DNA of 64,000 bases from Roseateles_B sp041913905 (GTDB taxonomy: Bacteria; Pseudomonadota; Gammaproteobacteria; Burkholderiales; Burkholderiaceae_C). A program made the translations under genes and the position numbers. The number at the start of each line of letters is the position of its first letter. Positions within the stretch are counted from its first letter, which is position 1. This document shows, piece after piece, positions 53,329-64,000 of the stretch. The notes under the pieces were generated by a model, which was given only the letters and a program-made list of their open reading frames with translations, was not told the DNA's origin and did no database searches. The stretch spans positions 19,727-83,726 of the forward strand of contig JAYSEK010000026.1 of assembly GCA_041913905.1 (NCBI GenBank), read 5' to 3'.

Positions 53329-55143
53329 TCACAGCCACGTCACGGCGCCTTCCTCGGCGCTGCGGACGTTGCGGCGGAATCCGCCGAATAGATTGCGGCC
53401 CAGGCCGACGGCGTTGTCCGCCGCCTGGGCCGGGTCGATCGTTGCCAGCTCGCGGGCGGCCCATTCCTCGGCGGGCACCAGGGCCGCGAGTTCGCCGGAT
53501 ACGGCGTCCAGGCGCACCAGATCACCATCGCGCAGGCGCGCCAGCGGCCCGCCGGCCAGCGCCTCGGGGCTCACATGGATGGCCGCCGGCACCTTGCCCG
53601 AAGCACCGCTCATGCGCCCATCGGTCACCAGCGCCACCTTGAAGCCCTTGCCCTGCAGCACGGCCAAGGGCGGCGTCAGCTTGTGCAGCTCCGGCATGCC
53701 GTTGGCCTGCGGCCCCTGGAAGCGCACGACCACCACCACGTCACGGTCCAGTTCACCAGCCTTGAAGGCGGCCTGCATGGACTCCTGGTCGCTGAAGATG
53801 CGGCACGGCGCCTCGATCACGTGGCGATCCTCGGGTACCGCGGACACCTTGATCACGGCCCGCCCCAGATTGCCCGCCAGCAGCTTCAGCCCGCCGGTCG
53901 CGCTGAAGGGCGCGGCCGCCGTGCGCACCACGCTGTCGTCGCCGGACTCGACCGGCAGCGCCGCCCATTCAATGCCACCGGCAGCAGCGCGGGGCACGCG
54001 CCCATAGGCTTCCAGCCCGGCGCCGCGGATGGTCAGCACATCGCCGTGCATCAGGCCTGCGCCCAGCAGCTCGCGGATCACGAAACCGGGGCCGCCGGCC
54101 GCCTGGAACTGGTTCACATCGGCGCTGCCATTGGGGTACACGCGGGCCAGCAGCGGCACAACGGCGGACAGCTCCGAAAAGTCCGTCCAGTCGATGCTGA
54201 TGCCCGCAGCCCGCGCCACTGCCACCCAGTGGATCAGGTGGTTGGTCGAGCCGCCGGTGGCCAGCAGGGCCACCATGGCGTTGACGATGCAGCGCTCGTC
54301 GACCACTCGGCCGATGGGCGTGAAGTCGGCGCCCGGCGCGATGCGCAGGGCCTGGCGCACGGCCTCGCGGTTGAGCTGCTCGCGCAACTCGTCATGCGGA
54401 TGCACGAAGGCGGCGCCGGGCACATGCAGGCCCATGGCCTCCAGCAGCATCTGGTTGCTGTTGGCCGTACCGTAGAAGGTGCAGGTGCCCGCGCCGTGAT
54501 AGGCGGCGGACTCGGCCTTGAGCAGCTCCTCACGCCCCACTTTGCCTTGGGCATAGAGTTCGCGCACCTTGGCCTTCTCGCTGTTGGACAGACCGCTGCT
54601 CATCGGGCCGGCCGGCACGAAGACGCAGGGCAGATGCCCGAAGCTCAGCGCGCCGATCAGCAGCCCCGGCACGATCTTGTCGCAGATGCCCAGCAGCAGG
54701 GCGGCATCGAAGACGTCGTGGCTGAGCGCCACGGCGGTGCTCATCGCGATGGTGTCCCGCGAAAAGAGGCTCAGCTCCATGCCGGGCAGGCCTTGCGTCA
54801 CACCGTCGCACATCGCGGGCACGCCGCCGGCCACCTGCACCGTCGCACCGTGGCGGCGAGCCTCGTCGCGGATCAGCTCGGGATAGTGCTCGTAGGGCTG
54901 ATGGGCCGAGAGCACGTCGTTGTAGGCCGTGACGATGCCCAGGTGCGTGGGCCGCTCGGCCACGATGCGCAGCTTGTCATTCGCGGGCATGGCGGCAAAG
55001 GCGTGGGCCACATTGGCGCAACCCATGCGTTCCGGCCCCTTCTTGCGGCCGGCCAGGCGCTCGACGTCGGCCAGATAGCGCTCACGGGCCGGGGCACTGC
55101 GCTCGCGGATGCGGGCGGTCACCGATTGCAGTGTCTTGTTCAT
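53329..55143 (-). CDS. edd: 6-phosphogluconate dehydratase
   Basis: First Entner-Doudoroff enzyme, 604 residues, an IlvD/Edd-family Fe-S dehydratase. Cluster cysteines are in GGVPAMCDGVTQG, LGICDKI and GAGTCTFYGTANSNQM; VTDGRMSGASGKVPAAIHV closes the active site. Its leader contains GTAATATGGTTACCAACTT on the minus strand (55200-55182), 38 bp before the ATG, an element also present before eno. Sugar-dependent regulation is likely. Confidence 0.96.
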   Translation of the reverse strand: MNKTLQSVTARIRERSAPARERYLADVERLAGRKKGPERMGCANVAHAFAAMPANDKLRIVAERPTHLGIVTAYNDVLSAHQPYEHYPELIRDEARRHGATVQVAGGVPAMCDGVTQGLPGMELSLFSRDTIAMSTAVALSHDVFDAALLLGICDKIVPGLLIGALSFGHLPCVFVPAGPMSSGLSNSEKAKVRELYAQGKVGREELLKAESAAYHGAGTCTFYGTANSNQMLLEAMGLHVPGAAFVHPHDELREQLNREAVRQALRIAPGADFTPIGRVVDERCIVNAMVALLATGGSTNHLIHWVAVARAAGISIDWTDFSELSAVVPLLARVYPNGSADVNQFQAAGGPGFVIRELLGAGLMHGDVLTIRGAGLEAYGRVPRAAAGGIEWAALPVESGDDSVVRTAAAPFSATGGLKLLAGNLGRAVIKVSAVPEDRHVIEAPCRIFSDQESMQAAFKAGELDRDVVVVVRFQGPQANGMPELHKLTPPLAVLQGKGFKVALVTDGRMSGASGKVPAAIHVSPEALAGGPLARLRDGDLVRLDAVSGELAALVPAEEWAARELATIDPAQAADNAVGLGRNLFGGFRRNVRSAEEGAVTWL

Positions 55144-55181
55144 GCGTCTCTATCGCGGGCCGATGTAACTCAACCCCTATT

Positions 55182-55200
55182 AAGTTGGTAACCATATTAC
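55182..55200 (-). promoter_or_regulatory. putative operator before edd, shared with eno
   Basis: On the minus strand GTAATATGGTTACCAACTT. It matches the eno leader element at 63604-63622 in 15 of 19 positions; the first 13 bases are a palindromic GTAAY-N3-GTTAC. Confidence 0.6.
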
Positions 55201-55395
55201 AAGAAGTACGCCTGCTGCGGGTTACAAGGGGAGTACAAAACGAATCCGAAGCGCAAGGCAGGCTCCAGGGCGGAACCGCGTGCGCAAGCCATGCAGAATC
55301 ATGGGCACCGATGACTGATCAGGCGGATGCCCGATAAGGCAGGACCCCTCGACCGGACAGACGAACGACCGGAGCAGCCCGGGAAGGCGCTGCAA

Positions 55396-55431
55396 GCATC
55401 GATCAAGGCGTCGATACAAGCGTCGATACAG
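55396..55431 (+). repeat. three imperfect 12-bp tandem repeats
   Basis: GCATCGATCAAG, GCGTCGATACAA and GCGTCGATACAG in a row, 29 bp before the pirin gene. The rest of the 316-bp edd-pirin gap has no gene I can support. Confidence 0.8.
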
Positions 55432-55459
55432 GCGACGCAAGAAGCAAGGAAATACAGAC

Positions 55460-56542
55460 ATGCCCGCAGCACGCATCATCCACGGCCACGAAAAAGACCT
55501 GGGCGGAGGCTTCAAGGTCTCGCGCCTGCTGCCGGCCCTGGGTCAGCGCAGTGTGGGCCCGTTCATTTTCATGGACCACTTCGGCCCGACGACCAGCCAC
55601 GGCGACCCAGCACACGATGTGCGCCCGCATCCCCACATCGGGCTGAGCACGGTCAGCTATCTGTTCGAAGGCGCCCTGCTCCACCATGACAGCACGGGCG
55701 CCCGGCAGGAAATCAGGCCAGGAGAGATCAACTGGATGACTGCCGGCAAAGGCATCGTGCACAGCGAACGGGCGCCGGAGCATCTGCGCGGCGGCAGCTA
55801 TCCCATGCACGGGCTGCAGCTGTGGTGCGCCCTGCCCCAGGCCGAAGAAGAGTGCGAACCCAGTTTCCAGCATGTCGCGGCCACGGAACTGCCGGTGCTG
55901 GAACGCCCCGGCGCCCAGATTCGCGTGCTGGTCGGTAGCCTGGGCGGCGCCCGCTCGCCGGTCCGGACCGCAGCCGCCACGCTGTACCTGCACATCAGCC
56001 TGGCTCCCGGCGCCCGCCTGGACCTGTGCGAATGGCTCGCCGACCTGCCGGAAGAGATGGCCCTGTACGCCCCAAGCCAGGATCTCCTGCTGGACGGAGA
56101 GCCGCTGGCCGCGCGCCAACTGGCGGTGATCGGGTCAGGCCAAAGACGGGCTTCACACGACCGCGACCACGACCACGAACAGCTGGATTCGCAGCCGGAT
56201 TCAAAACCGGCTCCAAGAGCGGATTCAACGCCGGGTGCAGAACCGGACGCTGAACCGGACGCTGAACCGGACGCTGAACCAAGTGTGCGGCCAGACTCAT
56301 CACCGGGCTCACAGCCGGGCAGTCCTCGCCTTGAGCTGAGCACATCGCCCTGGGCGCCCTCGCCGACGGATCTGGTCCTGATCGGCGGCGCCAGGCTGGA
56401 TGGACCTCGCCATCTGTGGTGGAACTTCGCCTCCAGCCGCAAGGAACGGCTAGCCCAAGCTGCCAGCGACTGGGCCGAAGGCCGCTTCCCCACGGTCCCC
56501 GGCGAGGACGACTTCATCCCCTTGCCAGCTCGCAGGCCCTGA
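55460..56542 (+). CDS. pirin-family protein with low-complexity insertion
   Basis: Cupin protein of 360 residues. The N-terminal pirin domain has the metal ligands in RPHPHIGLSTVSYLFEG (His57, His59) and GKGIVHSE (His101, Glu103). The C-terminal pirin domain is split by about 70 residues (229-300) rich in Asp, Glu, Pro and Ser, including four AEPD-type repeats coded by three exact 12-bp units, after which the domain resumes (DLVLIGGARLDGPRHLWWNF). Typical pirins are 230-290 residues. Some pirins are quercetinases; the function here is unknown. Confidence 0.9.
   Translation: MPAARIIHGHEKDLGGGFKVSRLLPALGQRSVGPFIFMDHFGPTTSHGDPAHDVRPHPHIGLSTVSYLFEGALLHHDSTGARQEIRPGEINWMTAGKGIVHSERAPEHLRGGSYPMHGLQLWCALPQAEEECEPSFQHVAATELPVLERPGAQIRVLVGSLGGARSPVRTAAATLYLHISLAPGARLDLCEWLADLPEEMALYAPSQDLLLDGEPLAARQLAVIGSGQRRASHDRDHDHEQLDSQPDSKPAPRADSTPGAEPDAEPDAEPDAEPSVRPDSSPGSQPGSPRLELSTSPWAPSPTDLVLIGGARLDGPRHLWWNFASSRKERLAQAASDWAEGRFPTVPGEDDFIPLPARRP
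56240..56275 (+). repeat. three exact 12-bp tandem repeats within the pirin gene
   Basis: GAACCGGACGCT repeated three times, plus a partial fourth, encoding Glu-Pro-Asp-Ala units. Confidence 0.9.
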
Positions 56543-56595
56543 CCTGCTGCGCCGGACCTCCAGTTCAAGGAGCCCGGCGCCCTGAACTTCGACGA

Positions 56596-56775
56596 TCAGC
56601 CCAAGACCCCCAGCGCCAGACCCAGCAGGGTCAGGCCGCCAATGCCCAGGATCCAGGACTCCGGCTCCTGCATGCGGACGCCGAAACCGCTGCCGGCTCG
56701 ATCGCCCCCCTGGCTTCCAAGCCGGCTCCCTACCGCCAATCCCATCTTCACCCCGATGCGCTTGACCGCTGCCAT
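56596..56775 (-). CDS. small LexA-controlled hydrophobic protein
   Basis: A 59-residue protein not recognised from any family. The N-terminal half is basic and Gly-rich (KRIGVKMGLAVGSRLGS), and the C-terminus is a single predicted membrane helix, WILGIGGLTLLGLALGVLG, preceded by QEPES. AGGAG lies 6 bp before the ATG at 56775. A promoter with a LexA box in its spacer lies about 80 bp upstream. Size, helix and SOS control recall TisB-like peptides, but there is no sequence similarity I can claim. Confidence 0.55.
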   Translation of the reverse strand: MAAVKRIGVKMGLAVGSRLGSQGGDRAGSGFGVRMQEPESWILGIGGLTLLGLALGVLG

Positions 56776-56854
56776 CTGCTGCTCCTGCTGTATTGCTTGA
56801 CCAGTCGGCAGGTGGCGCCGACTGGCGTGCCTGCCCGAATTCAGTGATGGCGGG

Positions 56855-56883
56855 AGAATACTGTACAAACATACAGTATTCAA
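56855..56883 (-). promoter_or_regulatory. SOS promoter with embedded LexA box
   Basis: On the minus strand -35 TTGAAT (56883-56878), 17-bp spacer, -10 TATTCT (56860-56855). The spacer holds CTGT-N8-ACAG; on the plus strand TACTGTACAAACATACAGTA (56859-56878) matches the proteobacterial LexA consensus closely. The plus strand offers no matching promoter, so the small minus-strand gene, not mutS, is the likely target. Confidence 0.8.
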
Positions 56884-57055
56884 GTGCATTGCAATCCAGC
56901 AACGAGTTGAAGACGCCTGGCCGGCGCAAGGTCAAGCTGCGGGGTGCCCGATCGGCAGGCCGGCTGCCGCTAAGATGCCAGCCCCATCGAGACCGGCCGA
57001 CGCTCGTCCCGTCCCGCGTTCATTCCCCGTTTCCCTACGCCGACATCACGCCGAC

Positions 57056-59692
57056 ATGGCCCAAGCACCCAGCAGCGCCACCGCCGCAAAGGCAGACCCC
57101 GCAGCCCAGGACTTCTCCGCCCACACGCCCATGATGGCGCAATACCTGCGCATCAAGGCCGAGTTCCCGGACACCCTGGTCTTCTACCGCATGGGTGACT
57201 TCTACGAGGTCTTCTACGAGGACGCCCGCAAGGCCAATGCGCTGCTGGACATCACGCTGACCGTGCGTGGCCAGAGCGCCGGCGAGCCGGTGGTGATGGC
57301 CGGCGTGCCCGTCCATGCGCTGGAGTCCTACCTGGCCAAGCTGATCAAGCTGGGCGAAGCCGTGGCCATTGCCGAGCAGGTGGGCGAGGTCGGCGCCAGC
57401 AAGGGCCCGGTGGAGCGCAAGGTGGTGCGGGTGGTGACGCCCGGCACCGTCACCGACACCGAGCTGCTGGCCGACAAGCAGGACAGCATCCTGCTGGCCG
57501 TGGCCAGCAGCGGCCCGCGCGCCAAGCCCACGCTGGGCCTGGCCTGGCTCTCGCTCACCCAGGGCCAGCTGGGCCTGGCCGAATGCAGCGCCGAGGAGCT
57601 GCCCTCCTGGCTGGCCCGACTCTCGCCGGCCGAAGTGCTGGTGGACCGCGAACGCCAGCCCGCCGGCGTGCTGGCTGCGCGCCTGCCCATCACCAATCGC
57701 CCGAGCTGGCAGTTCGACACCGCCCTGGGCCTGCGCAAGCTCTGCGAGCAACTGGGCGTCGCCAGCCTGCAGGGCTTCAACGCCCAGGAGCTGCAGGCCG
57801 CGCAGGCCGCGGCGGCGGCGCTGCTGAGCTACGCGGAGCACACGCAAGGCCGCGCGCTGGCTCACGTCAGGAGCCTGCAAGTGCAGCGGGCCTCCGATCT
57901 GCTGGATCTGCCGCCAGCCACCCAGCGCAACCTGGAGCTGACCCAGACGCTGCGCGGCGAGGCCAGCCCCACCCTGCTGTCGCTGCTGGACAGCTGCCGC
58001 ACCGGCATGGGCAGCCGCGCCTTGCGCCAATGGCTGCTGCATCCCAAGCGCGAGCGCAGCGAGGCCCTGGCGCGGCACGAGGCCATCGCCACCTTTCTGT
58101 CTCAGGGCTTTGAAGGACTCCGCGAGGCCCTGCGCCAGGTGTCCGACGTGGAGCGCATCGCCGCCCGCGTGGCCCTGCGCCAGGTGCGCCCGCGCGAGCT
58201 GGCCGGCCTGCGCGCCACGCTGCTGAACCTGCCGGCGCTGCGCGCGCAGATTCCCGCGAACGGCAGCGTGCTGCTGCAGTCCCTGGGCGAAGGCCTGCTG
58301 GCCTCGCCGCACCTCGCGGAGCTGCTGAGCCGCGCGATTGCCGAGGAACCCGCCGTGCTGATCCGCGACGGCGGCGTCATCGCCATGGGCTTCGACGCGG
58401 AGCTCGACGAGCTGCGCGGCATCAGCCAGAACTGCGACGCCTACCTGCTGGACCTAGAAGCCCGCGAGCGCGCCCGCACCGGCATCGCCAACCTGCGCGT
58501 GCAGTACAACAAGGTGCATGGCTTCTACATCGAGGTCACCACGGGCCAGCTGGACAAGGTGCCCATGGACTTCCAGCGCCGCCAGACCTTGAAGAACGCC
58601 GAGCGCTTCATCACGCCCGAGCTCAAGAGCTTCGAGGACAAGGCGCTGTCGGCCCAGGAGCGCGCCCTGGCCCGCGAGAAGGCGCTGTACGAGCTGGTCA
58701 TCGACGAGCTCATCAACGAGCTGCCCGCCCTCAGCCGCCTGGGCCGCGCCCTGGCCAGCCTGGATGCCCTCGCGGCCCTGGCCGAGCGTGCCGCCACGCT
58801 CAACTGGGCCCGGCCGGAGTTCGTGCCCCAGCCCTGCATCGACATCCAGGGCGGCCGCCACCCGGTGGTGGAAATGCGCCTGCGCGAAACCGGCGCCGGT
58901 GAGTTCATGGCCAACGACTGCCGGCTCGACGCCCGCACCCGCATGCAGGTCATCACCGGCCCCAACATGGGCGGCAAGAGCACCTTCATGCGCCAGGTGG
59001 CCTTGATCTGCCTGCTGGCGGCCATGGGCTCCTACGTGCCGGCGCGCAGCTGCCGCCTGGGGCCCATGGATGCCATCCACACCCGCATCGGCGCGGCCGA
59101 CGACCTGGCCAATGCGCAGTCCACCTTCATGCTGGAGATGACCGAGGCCGCCGCCATCCTGCACGGCGCCACCGACCAGTCCCTGGTGCTGATGGACGAG
59201 ATCGGTCGCGGCACGTCGACCTTCGACGGCCTGGCCCTGGCCGGTGCCATCGCCAGCCATCTGCACGACAAGTGCCGCGCCTTCACGCTCTTCGCCACGC
59301 ACTACTTCGAACTGACCGAGTTCCCCACCAAGCATCCGCAGGCGGTGAACATGCATGTCTCGGCAGCGGAAAGCGGCGAGGACATCGTCTTCCTCCACGA
59401 AATCCAACCCGGCCCCGCCAGCCGCAGCTACGGCGTGCAGGTCGCCCGCCTGGCCGGCATGCCCGGCAGCCTGGTGCGCCAGGCGCGTGCGACGCTGGAG
59501 GCGCTGGAGGCCAAGGCCGGTGAGGCCGACTCGCAGATCGATCTGTTCGCCGCGCCGCCGGAGCCGCTGGCCGCTGTCGCCGAGGCGACCCATCCCGCCC
59601 TCGATGCCCTGCATGATCTGGACCCCGACGCCCTGAGCCCGCGCGAGGCCCTGGAGCAGCTGTACAAGCTCAAGCAACTGGCCCGCGCCTGA
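57056..59692 (+). CDS. mutS: DNA mismatch repair protein MutS
   Basis: Mismatch-recognition ATPase of 878 residues. The mismatch-binding FYRMGDFYEVFYEDA carries the Phe-x-Glu reading motif, and the ATPase has GPNMGGKST, DEIGRGTSTFDG and FATHYFELTE. Start ATG 57056 gives a short N-terminal tail before HTPMMAQYLRIK. A LexA box lies about 180 bp upstream but points away. Confidence 0.97.
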   Translation: MAQAPSSATAAKADPAAQDFSAHTPMMAQYLRIKAEFPDTLVFYRMGDFYEVFYEDARKANALLDITLTVRGQSAGEPVVMAGVPVHALESYLAKLIKLGEAVAIAEQVGEVGASKGPVERKVVRVVTPGTVTDTELLADKQDSILLAVASSGPRAKPTLGLAWLSLTQGQLGLAECSAEELPSWLARLSPAEVLVDRERQPAGVLAARLPITNRPSWQFDTALGLRKLCEQLGVASLQGFNAQELQAAQAAAAALLSYAEHTQGRALAHVRSLQVQRASDLLDLPPATQRNLELTQTLRGEASPTLLSLLDSCRTGMGSRALRQWLLHPKRERSEALARHEAIATFLSQGFEGLREALRQVSDVERIAARVALRQVRPRELAGLRATLLNLPALRAQIPANGSVLLQSLGEGLLASPHLAELLSRAIAEEPAVLIRDGGVIAMGFDAELDELRGISQNCDAYLLDLEARERARTGIANLRVQYNKVHGFYIEVTTGQLDKVPMDFQRRQTLKNAERFITPELKSFEDKALSAQERALAREKALYELVIDELINELPALSRLGRALASLDALAALAERAATLNWARPEFVPQPCIDIQGGRHPVVEMRLRETGAGEFMANDCRLDARTRMQVITGPNMGGKSTFMRQVALICLLAAMGSYVPARSCRLGPMDAIHTRIGAADDLANAQSTFMLEMTEAAAILHGATDQSLVLMDEIGRGTSTFDGLALAGAIASHLHDKCRAFTLFATHYFELTEFPTKHPQAVNMHVSAAESGEDIVFLHEIQPGPASRSYGVQVARLAGMPGSLVRQARATLEALEAKAGEADSQIDLFAAPPEPLAAVAEATHPALDALHDLDPDALSPREALEQLYKLKQLARA

Positions 59693-59710
59693 GGCCTGAA
59701 AATACGCCCC

Positions 59711-60634
59711 ATGCCTGCCTCCCTGTCCGCCGCCCGCCCTGCGCTGCAAGCCGGCGCCTCGTCCGAGGCGCGGCCGCAGGAGCGCCACCTCGTCTTCTCC
59801 CACGCCAACGGCTTCCCTGCCGGCTGCTACCGCGTGCTGTTCGAGACCTGGCAGCGTGCAGGCTGGACGGTCCATGCGATCCCGCGGCTGGGCCACGACC
59901 CGCACTACCCCGTCACCAGCAACTGGCCGCATCTGCGGGACCAACTCATCCACTTCATCGAACGCCAGGTGCACCCCCGCATGCGGGCGGCCGGCCCGGT
60001 GATGCTGGCCGGGCATTCGCTGGGCGGCGGCATCAGCCTGCTGGCGGCCCTCCGCCGGCCCGACCTGGTGCGCGGCCTGCTGATGCTGGACGCCCCGGTG
60101 GTCTCCGGATGGAAGGCGCACAGCATCCATGTGGCCAAGCTGACGGGGCTGATCGAGCGCGTCTCCCCAGGCAAGATCTCCAGCCAGCGGCGCCACCGCT
60201 GGCCCACGCGCGAGGCCGTCTTCGAGCATTTCGCCAGCAAGCACAAGTTCGCCCGCTGGGACGAGCGCGTGCTGCGGGACTATGTGGCCTGCGGCTTCGA
60301 CGAGGTGGACGGCGCGGCGGGTGGCGAGGTCGAGCTGGGCTTCCGGCGCGAGGTCGAGACCCGCATCTACAACACCCTGCCGCACACCTTCGACCGCATC
60401 ATGCACCGCCATCCGCCGCGTTTCCCGGTGGCATTCGTGGGCGGCACGCAGTCCGAGGAACTGCGCCAGGCGGGCGCGGAAGCCAGCAAGCGCCTGGCAG
60501 GGCGGCACTTCCACTGGATGGAAGGCAGCCACCTCTACCCCTTCGAGCGGCCCGACGATACGGCCGCCCTCGTGCTGCAATTGCTGGACCATCTGGAAGC
60601 CGAGGCGGCGGCGCCCGGCGCGACCTCGCTATAA
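59711..60634 (+). CDS. alpha/beta hydrolase
   Basis: Protein of 307 residues. FSHANGFPAGCYR forms the oxyanion region, GHSLGG the nucleophile elbow, and EGSHLYPFERPD the catalytic histidine. The substrate cannot be told; an esterase or lipase-like role is likely. It lies 18 bp after mutS and may be cotranscribed. The pyrG -10-like TATAAT (60630-60635) overlaps its stop codon. Confidence 0.88.
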   Translation: MPASLSAARPALQAGASSEARPQERHLVFSHANGFPAGCYRVLFETWQRAGWTVHAIPRLGHDPHYPVTSNWPHLRDQLIHFIERQVHPRMRAAGPVMLAGHSLGGGISLLAALRRPDLVRGLLMLDAPVVSGWKAHSIHVAKLTGLIERVSPGKISSQRRHRWPTREAVFEHFASKHKFARWDERVLRDYVACGFDEVDGAAGGEVELGFRREVETRIYNTLPHTFDRIMHRHPPRFPVAFVGGTQSEELRQAGAEASKRLAGRHFHWMEGSHLYPFERPDDTAALVLQLLDHLEAEAAAPGATSL

Positions 60635-60635
60635 T
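60630..60635 (+). promoter_or_regulatory. possible -10 box of pyrG
   Basis: A perfect TATAAT 45 bp before the pyrG ATG; a good -35 is not seen at 16-18 bp upstream. Confidence 0.4.
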
Positions 60636-60679
60636 CGCGCTTTACCACCACAGCGTTCTTGCACGGGACGCTGCAAGAC

Positions 60680-62323
<1,644 letters not shown>

Positions 62324-62336
62324 AGGAATCCTGCCC

Positions 62337-63194
<858 letters not shown>

Positions 63195-63206
63195 CCCCCT
63201 CAACCC

Positions 63207-63239
63207 GGCGCGGACCTCAACAGTCCGCGCCGCTTTTTC
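63207..63239 (+). terminator. terminator after kdsA
   Basis: GGCGCGGAC (63207-63215) pairs with GTCCGCGCC (63223-63231), followed by GCTTTTTCTT. Confidence 0.88.
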
Positions 63240-63252
63240 TTCAAGGATGCCC

Positions 63253-63543
63253 ATGCCCGCCGCCTTCGTGATTGCCGACGTCACCGTGACCGATGCCGAG
63301 CAGATGGCCAAGTACCGGGAATGGAGCACCAAGGCCATGCAGGAGCATGGCGCCGAGATCCTGGTGCGCGGCGGTGCCATCGAGGTGCTGGAAGGCGACT
63401 GGCAGCCCACCCGCCTGGTGCTGCTGAAGTTCCCCGACCACGCCACCGCCCGCGCCTTCTACGATTCCGAGACCTACCGGCATGCTAAGACCCTGCGCGA
63501 GAACGCCGGCGTCATGCGCATGCTGATCGTGGACGGGGTGTGA
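63253..63543 (+). CDS. DUF1330 family protein
   Basis: Protein of 96 residues with a ferredoxin-like dimeric alpha/beta fold: FVIADVTVTDAEQMAKYREW, RGGAIEVLEGDW and FPDHATARAFYDSETYR are DUF1330 motifs. Function unknown. Start ATG 63253 has AAGGA 6 bp upstream; the ATG at 63247 abuts that site and is less likely. It sits between the kdsA terminator and eno. Confidence 0.9.
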   Translation: MPAAFVIADVTVTDAEQMAKYREWSTKAMQEHGAEILVRGGAIEVLEGDWQPTRLVLLKFPDHATARAFYDSETYRHAKTLRENAGVMRMLIVDGV

Positions 63544-63603
63544 GACCCTGAGCCGCGATTGTTCAGCGCGCGTAACTCTTTGCTGGCAACATGCGCGCCG
63601 AAC

Positions 63604-63622
63604 GTAACTAAGTTACCAACTT
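63604..63622 (+). promoter_or_regulatory. putative operator in the eno leader, shared with edd
   Basis: GTAACTAAGTTACCAACTT; the first 13 bases form the perfect palindrome GTAAC-TAA-GTTAC. It ends 19 bp before the eno ATG. Confidence 0.6.
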
Positions 63623-63641
63623 CCTACCGGAGACCTTCTCA

Positions 63642-64000
63642 ATGAGCGCCATTGTTGACATCGTCGGACGCGAGATCCTGGACAGCCGCGGCAACCCCAC
63701 CGTGGAGTGCGACGTGCTGCTGGAGTCGGGCGTAATGGGCCGTGCGGCCGTGCCGAGCGGCGCCTCCACCGGCTCGCGCGAAGCCATCGAACTGCGTGAC
63801 GGCGACAAGAGCCGCTACCTGGGCAAGGGCGTGCTCAAGGCCGTCGAGCACATCAACACCGAGATCAGCGAAGCCGTGCTGGGCCTGGACGCCTCCGAGC
63901 AGGCCTTCCTGGACAAGACGCTGATCGACCTCGACGGCACCGAGAACAAGAGCCGCCTGGGCGCCAACGCCATGCTGGCCGTCTCCATGGCCGTGGCCCG
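63642..64000 (+). CDS. eno: enolase, N-terminal part (runs off the window)
   Basis: Glycolytic enzyme interconverting 2-phosphoglycerate and phosphoenolpyruvate; only the first 119 of about 430 residues are present. IVDIVGREILDSRGNPTVE and AAVPSGASTGSREAIELRD are unmistakable. GGAGA lies before ATG 63642. Confidence 0.98.
   Translation, partial: MSAIVDIVGREILDSRGNPTVECDVLLESGVMGRAAVPSGASTGSREAIELRDGDKSRYLGKGVLKAVEHINTEISEAVLGLDASEQAFLDKTLIDLDGTENKSRLGANAMLAVSMAVA

Noticed and set aside
55327..55689. Small plus-strand open frame with SIKASIQASIQA repeats before pirin
   Set aside because: It continues out of frame into the pirin gene, and its repeats come from the 12-bp tandem DNA repeats; no ribosome site.
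56596..56670. PEP-CTERM sorting signal (EPESW then a hydrophobic helix)
   Set aside because: The helix is not followed by the obligatory Arg-rich tail and there is no N-terminal signal peptide, so a simple small membrane protein is more likely.
56450..56935. A 161-residue minus-strand open frame over the LexA box
   Set aside because: It begins upstream of the promoter it would need, crosses the pirin 3' end, and lacks the ribosome site that the 59-residue frame has.

Overview
The window is about 64 kb of GC-rich chromosomal DNA from a betaproteobacterium, order Burkholderiales, most like the Roseateles/Rubrivivax/Leptothrix/Comamonadaceae group. The evidence is conserved order and content: pyrG-kdsA-eno, zapB-like/zapA followed by 6S RNA, rpsU-yqeY, tsaE-amiC with mutL and miaA nearby, an intracellular PHB depolymerase with a Cys183-type active site, a Bug-type receptor, and an Entner-Doudoroff edd-eda operon. 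I see no rRNA, tRNA, phage, insertion sequence or CRISPR array. It reads as core chromosome with a few accessory insertions.

Layout. 1-4.4 kb: 5' part of uvrB, an aspartate/aromatic aminotransferase, phaZ and a solitary RnfB-like ferredoxin. 4.4-8.1 kb: a tightly overlapping four-gene minus-strand operon (ArnT-like transferase, undecaprenyl-phosphate glycosyltransferase, GtrA, ChbG/NaxD-type deacetylase), probably for lipid A or envelope amino-sugar decoration. 8.2-10.5 kb: nth, zapB-like, zapA, 6S RNA, a tandem-repeat patch and an EVE-domain gene. 10.5-18.1 kb: degenerate GGDEF protein, BaiN-like flavoprotein, rpsU, yqeY, a DUF442 phosphatase-like protein, TRAP permeases, MarC and an Lrp regulator. 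18.2-24.7 kb: xerD, Bug receptor, AEC transporter, queG, tsaE, amiC. 24.7-31.1 kb: three minus-strand genes (S9 peptidase, tricorn-like S41 peptidase, DedA) separate amiC from mutL. 31.2-40.3 kb: mutL, RluF-like synthase, miaA, diguanylate cyclase, acetyl-CoA hydrolase/transferase, SPFH protein with a ribbon-helix-helix partner. 40.3-47.2 kb: a MarR-controlled EmrAB-NodT efflux operon and a divergent ABC exporter. 47.3-49.3 kb: thyA, folA, DUF4337. 49.3-50.9 kb: a two-gene RiPP locus. 51.3-56.5 kb: xth, PaaI thioesterase, eda, edd, pirin. 56.6-64 kb: a LexA-box-controlled small membrane protein, mutS, a hydrolase, pyrG, kdsA, DUF1330 and the start of eno.

The best candidates for something new are: (1) the radical SAM/SPASM maturase with a 54-residue double-glycine precursor whose core is RDWWVQASWTMRF, a predicted cyclophane (triceptide-like) RiPP; (2) a 59-residue hydrophobic protein driven by a promoter whose spacer is a near-ideal LexA box; (3) a 14-15 bp element (GGGGTCAGGTCTTGC) scattered exactly or nearly exactly through coding and intergenic DNA; (4) a 19-bp element shared by the edd and eno leaders; (5) a 26-bp palindrome controlling the SPFH/RHH pair.
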